59,735 nucleotides of DNA, from NCBI GenBank assembly GCA_903882645.1, contig CAIRXZ010000247.1, forward strand, positions 1 through 59,735, written 5' to 3'. This document shows positions 42,523-50,705 of the stretch, one piece after another (within the stretch, counting starts at the first letter, position 1; every line of letters begins with the position of its first letter). The stretch comes from an uncultured Acidobacteriia bacterium (GTDB lineage Bacteria; Acidobacteriota; Terriglobia; Bryobacterales; Bryobacteraceae). A program made the position numbers and the translations under genes. The notes under the pieces were generated by a model. It ran no database searches and was not told where the DNA came from. It saw nothing but the letters and a program-made list of their open reading frames with translations.

Positions 42523-43467
42523 TCAATATCGCATGGTGTAGATCAGCGCCGTGGTGGCCGAAGTCCCAAACCCCACAACCTTTTCCAGGGCCGTCAGAGT
42601 CATCCGCCTCCCCTTGCGATCCGTCACATAGAAAATGTCGTTGGCTATTAATGGTACATCCGGCGCCTTGCGCTCCATGATCTTCTGGAGCGGCACGGCG
42701 ATCTCGTTCTTGTGGCCGGTTTCATCCGGCCGGTAGATATAGGCTACTTTGCCGTAGAAGGGCGCCAGCCCTTGGGCGAGCGCCAGTATTTGCAGGACGG
42801 TGGTTTGGGAGCCGTTCTGCACTTTATAGGCGTTCGGCATTTTCACGTTCCCCACCACGTAAATCTTCGCGGCCTCGGGGACGCGGATCTCCTCGCCGCC
42901 GGTGAGTTTCAGGTTGAGGTCCGGATCGCCCTCGTCGATTAACCCGTGCACGGGAATGCGGCGCATGATCGAAACCGGTTTGCCGTCCGGGCCGGGTTGC
43001 GTATGGCTGACGAGAATCTCCTGGCCCGCGGCGTCGCTCAGCCCTTGGGCGCGGGCGATCGCATCGAGCAGGGTCGTGGGGCCTTCCGCTTGAAACGTGA
43101 GGGGCATCTTTACCGCCCCGCCGACCATGATCGGCCGGCTGTGGTACTCGGCGATGTTCACCGTGACGTACGGTTCCACCAGCATGTTCTCTTGCTCGTA
43201 CGCCTGCGTAATGGCGCGCTCCAGATCGGCGGGGTATAGACCCTCGGCCTTGATCCTCTGTTTGAGCATCGGCAGCTTGATGAACCCGTCCGACCCCACG
43301 CGGACCGGGCGGCTGAGGTCGGGTTCGTCGTAAATCGAAACCGCGATCAGGTCGTTCGGCCCGACGGCCTGAATCGGCAGATTCGGGCCGGCTGGCTGTG
43401 CCGCTGTGCGGCTCTGCTGCGCGCAGGCGGCCGCCGCGAACACGAGTACGGATAGCAGGATTTTCAT
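42523..43467 (-). CDS. Wza-type outer-membrane polysaccharide export protein
   Basis: A 314-residue protein with signal peptide 'MKILLSVLVFAAAACA', whose Cys15 could be lipidated. The Poly_export domain ('IQAVGPNDLIAVSIYDEPDL', 'SDGFIKLPMLKQRIKAEG', 'VTVNIAEYHSRPIMVGGAVK') is followed by SLBB domains ('KIYVVGNVKMPNAYKVQNGS'). It forms the periplasm-spanning export channel with the Wzc-like kinase encoded next. The C-terminal region is longer than in minimal OPX proteins. Confidence 0.9.
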   Translation of the reverse strand: MKILLSVLVFAAAACAQQSRTAAQPAGPNLPIQAVGPNDLIAVSIYDEPDLSRPVRVGSDGFIKLPMLKQRIKAEGLYPADLERAITQAYEQENMLVEPYVTVNIAEYHSRPIMVGGAVKMPLTFQAEGPTTLLDAIARAQGLSDAAGQEILVSHTQPGPDGKPVSIMRRIPVHGLIDEGDPDLNLKLTGGEEIRVPEAAKIYVVGNVKMPNAYKVQNGSQTTVLQILALAQGLAPFYGKVAYIYRPDETGHKNEIAVPLQKIMERKAPDVPLIANDIFYVTDRKGRRMTLTALEKVVGFGTSATTALIYTMRY

Positions 43468-43491
43468 GGTATTTACCTCACATGGCGCCCT

Positions 43492-43788
43492 TTAAGCGCT
43501 GTTTCGCTGGCCGGAGTCGGGTCCGGGATTTCCGGAATTACCCAACGCGCCCACAAGGCGCGCGACGTTGGATTCGAGAACGTTCAGGCGCCGGTCGAAC
43601 AGCGACAATGTGCCGTTCAGGGATTCCGGGACCTCCAGCAGATGCGCGCCTGCCGCTGTTCCCAGCATGACAAGCCGCGCGAACTCCGACAGGCACCTGG
43701 ACCCTTGCACGGCCGCGGCGGTTTTTAGTTGCTCGAATTCTTCATCCGTCACCCGGAAGTTGATAAGACGGCTTCGGACTTTCTGCAC
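43492..43788 (-). CDS. Ribbon-helix-helix-like small DNA-binding protein
   Basis: A 98-residue protein. 'RLINFRVTDEEFEQLKTAAA' with 'QGSRCLSEFARLVMLG' matches the strand-helix-helix pattern of MobC/NikA- and Arc-like ribbon-helix-helix proteins. The C-terminus ('LNVLESNVARLVGALGN') is amphipathic and may oligomerise. It lies 24 bp upstream of wza on the same strand, so it may autoregulate the export operon; a relic plasmid mobilisation protein is an alternative. Confidence 0.65.
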   Translation of the reverse strand: MQKVRSRLINFRVTDEEFEQLKTAAAVQGSRCLSEFARLVMLGTAAGAHLLEVPESLNGTLSLFDRRLNVLESNVARLVGALGNSGNPGPDSGQRNSA

Positions 43789-44184
43789 GGCGGAACTCCT
43801 TTTGAGTGAAGCCCATCGGAGGGGAAATCGGCGAGGCGAACCCGGCGGACTTGGCCCTCTGCGTTCTCAGCCGGGCAAAGCTCCGCTCTTTGAGTCCCAT
43901 TGCCCGGCTTGCAAATCAGGCTGAAGTCAAGACTTGCGCGCCCCGGCCCCCTATGTCCAGGGCCTGTTGGCGCGCGTTCCTGCCGAATGTATCACAAACA
44001 GAATACCAACGCAATATGCGCGTAGTGGCTTTAATTGCAATATGTTATGAGCCGCACTATGTTTCCGCCGGCCCGCGTCCGTCAGGCAGCGGAGACCGGA
44101 TGGCCTTTCCCGGCATCCTGCTAGAATAATACGCGGCATGCGCTGCGCTAGCGGGAAAACCGCGCGGAGGTTCCATCGGCCGGC
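43789..44184. promoter_or_regulatory. Divergent 396-bp spacer with a 10-bp inverted repeat
   Basis: No gene is visible between the RHH gene (minus) and the J-domain gene (plus). It contains perfect arms AGCCGGGCAA (43869-43878) and TTGCCCGGCT (43900-43909) with a 21-bp loop, 81 bp upstream of the RHH start. This could be an operator, a leader hairpin or part of a structured RNA. The rest, including an AT-richer part around 43985-44050, shows nothing recognisable. Confidence 0.45.
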
Positions 44185-45126
44185 ATGATGAACTTCTACG
44201 AGGAATTCGGCGTCCGCAACGACGCGTCGGTCGAAGAGATTCGCCAGGCGTATAAAACCCTGGCGCGCGTTTTGCACCCGGATGGCCAACTGGACGAGAA
44301 GTTGCGGGCCGCCGCCGTCTGCCAGATGAAGCGGCTGCACGAGATTCTCGGTATTCTTGTGGACCCCGGAAAACGCCGCGCTTATGATGAGAGCCTCGCG
44401 TTAGCGGTCTATTCGAATCCCATCTACCAGTGGCCGCCGCCCTCGCCGGCGCAGTCCTTTGTCAGCCCGGAGGACAAGTTCAATTTGGCGCGGTCCGTCT
44501 TGCGGCATTGGTTCTGGGTTCTGATTGGGTGCGTAATTGTCGGCAGCGGCGTCTGGTTTGTCACGGCCCGCGTCCCCACCCTGACGGAATCCGCGCCCGT
44601 GCAGCTCCCCGTCGCCGCCCCGCCGGATGGAACAGGCCCCCCGCGCCAGCCCGCGGACCGCTCCGCCGGGCTTCAGACCGCGGCCGGCGAGGCCGCTCTG
44701 CCGGATGAGGTTCGGAGCGCCATCCGGCCCCAGCCGCCGGCGTCCCGGCCCGTTCCGGACGCCCCTGCGTCCTTGTTCGCCGGAGATTGGCTGTACACAT
44801 CCACCGCCGCCAAGTCCGGCCGGCAGAACTCGGCCGTGTTTATCGAATTCCTACTCACCGAAAGGGACGGCATTCTGGATGGCGATTATCGCGCCCGCTA
44901 CGAAGTCCCCCATCGGGCTGCATCCAAGAGCCTTCTGTTGCAGGTCCGGGGCAGGACCCCCGCCGGAAACTCGGCCACTCTGGTCTGGACGTCCGATGAC
45001 GGCGCCCGCGGCGAAATGGATCTGCTCTTGCAGCCCCCCAATTCCCTGCAAGTGATGTGGTGGACAATCAAACCCGGCCTTCGCGCGGATTTGAGTTCCG
45101 ACACCGCTACCCTGCGCCGCCGGTAA
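44185..45126 (+). CDS. Membrane-anchored J-domain protein
   Basis: A 313-residue protein. Residues 3-70 are a J domain ('FYEEFGVRNDASVEEIRQAY', HPD at 31-33, then 'KRRAYDESL'). A membrane helix follows at about 112-132 ('FWVLIGCVIVGSGVWFV'), then a Pro-rich linker and a periplasmic beta-rich domain ('GDWLYTSTAAKSGRQNSAVF'). The J domain would recruit DnaK at the inner membrane. The periplasmic domain was not recognised. It stands alone, in opposite orientation to the export genes. Confidence 0.78.
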   Translation: MMNFYEEFGVRNDASVEEIRQAYKTLARVLHPDGQLDEKLRAAAVCQMKRLHEILGILVDPGKRRAYDESLALAVYSNPIYQWPPPSPAQSFVSPEDKFNLARSVLRHWFWVLIGCVIVGSGVWFVTARVPTLTESAPVQLPVAAPPDGTGPPRQPADRSAGLQTAAGEAALPDEVRSAIRPQPPASRPVPDAPASLFAGDWLYTSTAAKSGRQNSAVFIEFLLTERDGILDGDYRARYEVPHRAASKSLLLQVRGRTPAGNSATLVWTSDDGARGEMDLLLQPPNSLQVMWWTIKPGLRADLSSDTATLRRR

Positions 45127-45157
45127 AAACCGCCCGCATACGCGTCCAGCGCCTCGC

Positions 45158-45185
45158 CCGGCTCCGCGAAGCGGAGTCCGGCGAA
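45158..45185. repeat. 28-bp hairpin repeat, copy 1
   Basis: 'ccggctccgcgaagcggagt' followed by 'ccggcgaa' forms a hairpin (CCGC-gaa-GCGG core) and recurs exactly at 46041-46068. Both copies are followed by variants of 'gatagctgacggc'. They bracket the phosphatase gene, on its downstream and upstream sides. Confidence 0.8.
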
Positions 45186-45219
45186 AGCTGATGGCCGATA
45201 GCTGACGGCTGAGAGCTGA

Positions 45220-45996
45220 CTACCAAAACCGCCACCACCGCGCCGGCTTCTCCAGAAACGCATTTTTCCCCCCCGCGACGGGCAGCCCTTCTATGATGTT
45301 GCGCGGGTTTTCGGTAAACAGAATCTCCGCGGCGTCGTCGCCATACCGGGACCGTATCGCGGCGCGCGCCTTGTCCAGGCGCGGGCTGCGATGTGTTGGA
45401 TCGTGCGCATCGCTGGCGACCACATGCACCATGCCGCTGTCCAGCAATTTGTTGCACACCGCGCGCGCCAGCCCGCCGAAACCGCCCGTCACGGAAAGGG
45501 CTGTCACCTGCACCAGACACCCCAGTTCGACCCACTCCCCCACCCGGCCCGGCTTTCGTTGCAGCACCGGATTGCGCTCCGGGTGCGTCACGATGGGCAC
45601 GATCCCCGCGTCCACCAGCCGCTGCAGCACGATTTCCGTGTGCTTGCCCACGTGGAAATCGGGACACTCCACCAGCAGGTATTGCTTGCCGTTGATGGTG
45701 TATGTGGCCGGCTGGGCCAGCAGGTGGTCGAGATTATCGAAGCTCAGGTGAAAGTCGCAGCCCCTGTGCACCTTGGGCGCGCCGCCGGTTCTGGCCGTGA
45801 GTTCCCGGATCTTTTGGTCCACCACCTCGGGCCGGTAGGCGAACTCGGAGTTCGAATGCGGCGTCGCTACGATGTCCGTGGTCCCGCTTTCCTTTGCCGC
45901 CTGGAGCATGGCGATGCTTTCTTCCAGGCTCCCCGAGCCATCGTCGATCTCCCAGAGTATATGGCTGTGGATGTCGACCATCTCGAATGCGCCCAT
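45220..45996 (-). CDS. CpsB/YwqE-like tyrosine-protein phosphatase (PHP fold)
   Basis: 258 residues from ATG 45996 ('MGAFEMVDIHSHILWEIDDG'); the frame stays open far upstream but there it only shadows the ABC gene. Metal-binding motifs of the PHP family are 'DIHSH', 'TDIVATPHSN', 'VHRGCDFHL', 'PIVTHPERNP' and 'VASDAHD'. These Mn-dependent phosphatases dephosphorylate BY-kinases, here probably the Wzc-like protein at 40285-42510, allowing cycles of polymerisation and export. Confidence 0.9.
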   Translation of the reverse strand: MGAFEMVDIHSHILWEIDDGSGSLEESIAMLQAAKESGTTDIVATPHSNSEFAYRPEVVDQKIRELTARTGGAPKVHRGCDFHLSFDNLDHLLAQPATYTINGKQYLLVECPDFHVGKHTEIVLQRLVDAGIVPIVTHPERNPVLQRKPGRVGEWVELGCLVQVTALSVTGGFGGLARAVCNKLLDSGMVHVVASDAHDPTHRSPRLDKARAAIRSRYGDDAAEILFTENPRNIIEGLPVAGGKNAFLEKPARWWRFW

Positions 45997-46040
45997 CCTA
46001 GCACAGCCCAGTGGGGCGGACCTCCCGGTCTGCCTTTCTT

Positions 46041-46068
46041 CCGGCTCCGCGAAGCGGAGTCCGGCGAA
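46041..46068. repeat. 28-bp hairpin repeat, copy 2
   Basis: Exact copy of 45158-45185. It is preceded by 'cccagtggggcggacctccc', related to the start of the 71-bp repeats at 55864 and 56754, so the spacer 45997-46097 is a mosaic of dispersed repeats. Confidence 0.8.
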
Positions 46069-46097
46069 GCCGATAGCTGACGGCCGATAGCTGATAG

Positions 46098-47906
46098 CTA
46101 CTCCGCCGCCCGCGCCCAGGACTGCGCATACAGCCCCCCGCGCCGCAGCAACTCCTCGTGCGATCCCGACTCGGCCACCCGGCCGCCGGCGATAACGTGG
46201 ATTTCGTCCGCGCGCATCGCGGTCGTGAGGCGATGCGTAATGAGAATGGCCGTGCGCCCCTCGGCGAGCGAACGAAAACGGTCGATCCACTCGGCCTCCG
46301 CCCATGGATCCATCGCGCTCGTGGGCTCGTCCAGAATCAGAATCGGCGCGCGGCGCAGAAACGCGCGGGCCAGGGCGATGCGCTGCCATTCGCCGGTCGA
46401 TAGCTCCGCGCCATCCACGTAGGATTTCCCCAGCAGGTTGCCGTACCCGCCCGGCAGGCGCCGGATGATCTGATCGGCCCCCGCGGCCGTCGCCGCGGCC
46501 TCGATGTCCATCCCCGACGCCCCCCGGTCGCCCAGCCCGATGTTCTCGCCCGCCGTGGCGTTGTAACGGACCGGTTCCTGAAACAGCACCGTGATGCGGC
46601 GTCTCAGCTCCTCGAGGGAGAAGCCGCGCAGATCCATGCCGTCCAGTTCCACGCGGCCCGCGTTCGGATCGTAAAACCGGCAGAGCAGTTTCACGAAAGT
46701 GCTCTTGCCCGCTCCGTTGGGGCCTACCAGGCTCACAATCCGCCCCGCCGGGATGGTGAGGCTGAAGTCGCTCAGGACCGGCGCCCTGCCGCCGGGATAC
46801 TGGAATGTGACGCGCTCGAAATGAATCCCGCTTTCGATCGCGCGTGGCATGGGCCGGGGGGAAGCCGGGTCCAGCACCGTGGGCTTGAGCGCCAGGAAGT
46901 CGAAAAGGTTCCCCAGAAACAGGCTGCTGGAATAGAGTTGGCCGAGGTTTTCGAGCAGCGACCGCACCAGGCCGAGCCCCTGCTGGAAGGCTTGCTGGAA
47001 AAGCGCCAGGTCGCCCAGCGTAATGAACCCGCGAATGGCCCGCCACGTCATCCACAACAGGCTCGCGCCGCCCGCCAGGAGCGCCATCGCTCCGGCCGCG
47101 AATTGGCCCAGCGCCTGGCTTTGCGCGAGTTCCAGCTTTTCGCCCCGCAGCCGGCGCCGCAAGGCGTTGTACGCGGACTGGAACGTTTCTCCAAGCCCGA
47201 ATAGCCGGAGTTCGGAGGCCGTCTCGTGGCTCGTAAGCAGCCAGTCGTAATACCAGGTAAGGCGCTGGTCGGGAGTCGTTCGCACATTCCATTCGTGTTG
47301 GCGCACCGTGTTGCGCAGAACCACGTATAGCGCCGGCAGCGTGCTCGCCAGCAACGCCACGGGCACCCACAAGCCGAAGGGCGCCAGCACCGCCAGCATC
47401 GCCGCCAGGGTGATGCAGTTCTGCAGGATTCCGCTCAGGCTCTCCAGCAACTGCACCGGCCGGTACGATGCTTCGCTGCGCGCGCGGTGCAGCCGGTCGT
47501 AAAAGTCCGGCGAGTCGTAAAAAGCCAGGTCGATCTCCGCCGATTTCCGGTGGATCATGGCGGTGATATGGTCCTGAACCAGTTCGGACTGGTGCGTCCG
47601 GATCCAAACCAGCGCGCTCCGCAGGAGCTCCGTGAGCAGCGTGATCGCCGCAAACAGGATGGCGATCGTCACGGCCGGCCGGACGCTCTCCCAGGACCCG
47701 CCGGCCTTGACCGCCGCCATCACCCGGTTCACCAGCGGCCGCGTCAGGTATACGCTGCCGACCGGGAGCAGCCCCTGCACCACCAGCAGCACGGCCCAGG
47801 CGGCGGTCCACAGCTTCGCCGCGTCCCAGGCCAGTCGCAAGGCGCTCGGCAGGCGCCGCAGCTCGGTGGCCGACTGTCCGAGCTTCTGCGCGACAAAGGT
47901 GAACAC
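46098..47906 (-). CDS. ABC transporter, fused permease and ATPase (MsbA-like)
   Basis: About 602 residues from GTG 47906; the frame is open to a TTG at 47993 that would overlap the next gene's promoter. The first 330 residues form a six-helix exporter domain. The ATPase has Walker A 'LVGPNGAGKSTFVKLL', signature 'LSTGEWQRIALARAFLRR' and Walker B 'PILILDEPTSAMD'. The signature begins LSTGE rather than LSGGQ. It probably exports a lipid-linked glycan, lipid or peptide. It is divergent from the sugar transferase gene. Confidence 0.85.
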   Translation of the reverse strand: MFTFVAQKLGQSATELRRLPSALRLAWDAAKLWTAAWAVLLVVQGLLPVGSVYLTRPLVNRVMAAVKAGGSWESVRPAVTIAILFAAITLLTELLRSALVWIRTHQSELVQDHITAMIHRKSAEIDLAFYDSPDFYDRLHRARSEASYRPVQLLESLSGILQNCITLAAMLAVLAPFGLWVPVALLASTLPALYVVLRNTVRQHEWNVRTTPDQRLTWYYDWLLTSHETASELRLFGLGETFQSAYNALRRRLRGEKLELAQSQALGQFAAGAMALLAGGASLLWMTWRAIRGFITLGDLALFQQAFQQGLGLVRSLLENLGQLYSSSLFLGNLFDFLALKPTVLDPASPRPMPRAIESGIHFERVTFQYPGGRAPVLSDFSLTIPAGRIVSLVGPNGAGKSTFVKLLCRFYDPNAGRVELDGMDLRGFSLEELRRRITVLFQEPVRYNATAGENIGLGDRGASGMDIEAAATAAGADQIIRRLPGGYGNLLGKSYVDGAELSTGEWQRIALARAFLRRAPILILDEPTSAMDPWAEAEWIDRFRSLAEGRTAILITHRLTTAMRADEIHVIAGGRVAESGSHEELLRRGGLYAQSWARAAE

Positions 47907-48053
47907 GGGACCTTCATCGTCCGACAGATTTCTTCTCCGTGTCAATTCGGGGCGGCGGCGCGGCCGGCTTTGCTCCGCCTCCGGCCCCCCCAAACCCGGT
48001 ACGCTATAATGCCAGCAGCCGGGCCCGTGATAATACCGGCCCCCTTCCGTCGG

Positions 48054-49409
48054 ATGATTCGGCTATTTCGTGTTTTCATTCCCGCCGGCGTGTTCACGCT
48101 GCTGATCTCCGATTTCCTGCTGATTACATCGGCGTTTGTCCTGACCAGCTACCTGGTTCTCGAGGCGGACCCCACCGTCTACCTGCTTTACGACAACGGG
48201 TTTGTGCCCATTCTCGTGGTGGTTTTCAGCATCCTGATCGGCCTGCATTTCCAGGATCTCTACTCGCGCCTGCACGTCAAGTCGCGCATCGTGCTGATTC
48301 AGGAGCTCTGTCTGGTGATGGGCTGGGCCTTTCTTTTGCAAGGGCTGATCGGTTATTTGGACCCGGATTTGAGATTGCCGATCCAGGTGATGTTATGGGG
48401 CAGCTTGCTGACCCTGGCCGTACTGTTCCTTTGGCGCGCGTTCTTCAGCGCTCATGCACTTCAGGCGCTCGGCCGCGACCGCCTGCTCCTGGTTGGCCCC
48501 AACTCTCTGCTGGAAGATATCGGCGCCCACGTCGCGGAACATCGGGAATTGGGGCTTCTGATTGCCGGATACGTGCGCGACGCCCAGGCTGCCGCGCTCC
48601 CCGGCGGAGAAATTCTCGGCCCGGTCGCTTCCTTAAGGGAAATCGTCGAGGCCACGCGCCCCGACAGGATCGTTGTCGGATCCTTCGAGCGCCGCGGCGC
48701 CGCGCCCATTGACGATCTCCTCCATCTCCGTTTTGCCGGGTACGCCGTCGAAGAAGCGTCCAGCGCCTACGAGCGGATTCGCGGGCGGGTGTGCCTCAAA
48801 GAACTGCGTCTGTCCCAGCTCATCGATTCCGGCGAGCTCGGTCCCCGCCCCAGGAACGTTGTCTATCAGGGCCTGTTGAATATCCTCCTGGCGGCCGTTG
48901 CGATAACCGTCTCGTCCCCTTTTATGGCGGCCGCCGCGCTGGCCGTGCGGCTTTCTTCTCCCGGGCCGGTTCTCGACCGCCGGACGCGCGCCGGGAAGGA
49001 TGATGTCCCCTTCACTCTTTACAAATTCCGCTCCACGCGGATCGATGTCGAAGGCGTCGTCCCTAGCCCGACCTGGGTCGGGCGCCTCATCCTCAAACTC
49101 CGTATCGACGAGCTGCCGCAACTGTTCAACGTGCTGAAAAGGGACATGTCGTTCGTCGGCCCGCGCCCCGAACGCCCGGAGTTCGTCGCCGAGTTGTCCC
49201 GATATTTTCCGTACTACCGCCAGCGCCACTGCGTCCGCCCGGGCATCACCGGCTGGGCGCAGATCAACGCCACGCTTCCCGGCGATGCCATGGATACCAT
49301 CGCCAAATTCGAACGCGACCTGTACTACATCAAGAACATGTCCCTGGGCATGGATACTTTCATCCTTTTCCACGCCTTCAAATCCCTGCTGGTGTCCCGC
49401 GGCGGCTGA
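48054..49409 (+). CDS. Polyprenyl glycosylphosphotransferase (WcaJ/PssY-like)
   Basis: 451 residues from ATG 48054 ('MIRLFRVFIPAG'); an ATG at 48009 overlaps a TATAAT at 48005-48010 that could be its promoter. Four N-terminal helices are followed by a CoA-binding-like domain ('DRLLLVGPNSLLEDIGAHVA'). A fifth helix then leads into the catalytic bacterial sugar transferase domain ('KLRIDELPQLFNVLKRDMSF', 'VGPRPERPEFVAEL', 'VRPGITGWAQIN'). It transfers hexose-1-phosphate to undecaprenyl phosphate. It is a second initiating enzyme besides the WecA/WbpL-like one, so two different glycans may be made. Confidence 0.9.
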   Translation: MIRLFRVFIPAGVFTLLISDFLLITSAFVLTSYLVLEADPTVYLLYDNGFVPILVVVFSILIGLHFQDLYSRLHVKSRIVLIQELCLVMGWAFLLQGLIGYLDPDLRLPIQVMLWGSLLTLAVLFLWRAFFSAHALQALGRDRLLLVGPNSLLEDIGAHVAEHRELGLLIAGYVRDAQAAALPGGEILGPVASLREIVEATRPDRIVVGSFERRGAAPIDDLLHLRFAGYAVEEASSAYERIRGRVCLKELRLSQLIDSGELGPRPRNVVYQGLLNILLAAVAITVSSPFMAAAALAVRLSSPGPVLDRRTRAGKDDVPFTLYKFRSTRIDVEGVVPSPTWVGRLILKLRIDELPQLFNVLKRDMSFVGPRPERPEFVAELSRYFPYYRQRHCVRPGITGWAQINATLPGDAMDTIAKFERDLYYIKNMSLGMDTFILFHAFKSLLVSRGG

Positions 49410-49439
49410 AGGTAGGCCGGCCTCCTCGCCGTTGCCTCT

Positions 49440-49600
49440 TTGGTGTCCCGCGAATATGTGACTTATCCTGGCCGCCCCCTGCCCGCAGGGGTGCGGGACA
49501 TAAAAGTTGGGATTCGAGAATGCTCCGCGTTCAAGCTCGTAAGAGCGAAAGATAATAGCCCACGGCGCAAGCCGTGGGGAAGCTGCAAGATTCGCGCAGC
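49440..49600. repeat. Spacer with nested hairpins
   Basis: The spacer between the sugar transferase and galE contains arms TGTCCCGC (49444-49451) / GCGGGACA (49493-49500) enclosing CCCCTG (49476-49481) / CAGGGG (49486-49491). Further on, CCCACGGC (49559-49566) / GCCGTGGG (49571-49578) has a four-base loop. These are likely dispersed hairpin elements or terminators; no gene is seen. Confidence 0.6.
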
Positions 49601-49697
49601 CCCGGCAGGGGCGAAAGATCGCGGCGCTGCCATCTTCCGCCCCCCGCCCGCTGCCCGAAATGCCGCGATATCTCGCAGTGCGTTATCTTGAAACATT

Positions 49698-50705
49698 ATG
49701 CTCGAAGGGGATGCTCCGGTCCTGGTGGCCGGTGGAGCCGGCTATATCGGCAGTCATACGGCGAAGGTTCTTCGCCGGGAAGGTATGCTGCCGGTGGTGG
49801 TGGACAACCTGGTCACCGGAAATCGCTGGGCCGTCCGCTATGGCCCGTTTGCGCAGGGCTCCATCGCGGACCGCGCGTTGATTCGGGAAACCGTGCGGAA
49901 ATATGGCGTCCGGAGCGCGATCCTGTTCGCGGCCCACGCCTATGTCGGAGAATCGACCCAGGATCCCTCCAAGTATTACCGCAACAATATTTCGGGATCG
50001 ATCGACTTCCTCGACGCGCTCCTCGACGCCGGCGTGAAAAGCCTCGTCTTCTCCTCCAGTTGTTCGATTTATGGGGTCCGCACGGAGCTCCCCATCGGCG
50101 AGGATAGCCCCAAGGACCCCGCCAGTCCCTATGCGGAAACCAAGTTGTTCTTGGAAAACGCCTTGCGCTGGTACGGCCGGGCGTACGGACTGCGCTCGGT
50201 TTGCCTGCGGTATTTCAACGCCGCGGGCGCCGATCCGGAAGGGGAGCTCGGAGAATGGCACGATCCCGAGACTCACTTGATCCCCCTGGTGATCGGCGCG
50301 GCCATGGGAGGCCCCCCGCTGCGCATCCTGGGTACGGATTACCCGACTCCCGACGGCACGGCCATCCGCGATTACATCCACGTGTTGGATTTGGCGGACG
50401 CGCACGTGCGGGCGCTGCGCTATCTGCTCGAGGGCGGAGCCGGCGTCCAGTTCAACTGCGGCACGGGCGCGGGCCACTCGGTGAAACAGGTGGTCGGCGC
50501 CGTGGAGCGTATTTCCGGGCGCGCGGTCCCGGTGGAACACGCGCCGCGCCGCGAGGGCGACGCTCCGGCCTTGGTGGCGGACGCGCGGCGTATTCGCGCC
50601 GCGCTCGGTTGGGAGCCGCGCTATTCGTCGCTCGATACCATCGTCGCTACGGCGTGGCGCTGGAGCTCCTCGTTTCCGGCGGGCCGGGTTCCTCCGGGAG
50701 ATTGA
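49698..50705 (+). CDS. galE: UDP-glucose 4-epimerase
   Basis: A 335-residue extended SDR. 'VLVAGGAGYIGSHTAKVLRR' binds NAD, 'LVFSSSCSIYG' carries the catalytic Ser, and 'SPYAETKLFLE' is YxxxK. 'CLRYFNAAGADPEGELGEWH' and 'IRDYIHVLDLADAH' are the GalE signatures. It interconverts UDP-glucose and UDP-galactose, supplying galactose (or GalNAc) for glycan synthesis. Its 3' end overlaps the convergent GT2 gene by 59 bp. Confidence 0.9.
   Translation: MLEGDAPVLVAGGAGYIGSHTAKVLRREGMLPVVVDNLVTGNRWAVRYGPFAQGSIADRALIRETVRKYGVRSAILFAAHAYVGESTQDPSKYYRNNISGSIDFLDALLDAGVKSLVFSSSCSIYGVRTELPIGEDSPKDPASPYAETKLFLENALRWYGRAYGLRSVCLRYFNAAGADPEGELGEWHDPETHLIPLVIGAAMGGPPLRILGTDYPTPDGTAIRDYIHVLDLADAHVRALRYLLEGGAGVQFNCGTGAGHSVKQVVGAVERISGRAVPVEHAPRREGDAPALVADARRIRAALGWEPRYSSLDTIVATAWRWSSSFPAGRVPPGD

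Noticed and set aside
43860-43930. Cyclic-di-GMP (GEMM) riboswitch near wza
   Set aside because: A GGCAAAGC word and a hairpin suggested it, but the second conserved block (GACGCAAAGCC) and the correct strand arrangement are missing.
45997-47811. An 863-residue fusion reading through the phosphatase frame upstream of 45996
   Set aside because: The upstream part is an alternative frame of the ABC transporter gene on the same strand; only the C-terminal 258 residues have PHP motifs.
47487-48053. N-terminal extension of the sugar transferase
   Set aside because: It lies antisense to the ABC transporter gene and has no family resemblance; the membrane helices begin after ATG 48054.
27919-50705. 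JUMPStart/ops element in front of the polysaccharide operons
   Set aside because: No convincing GGCGGTAGxxT word was found upstream of the operons.
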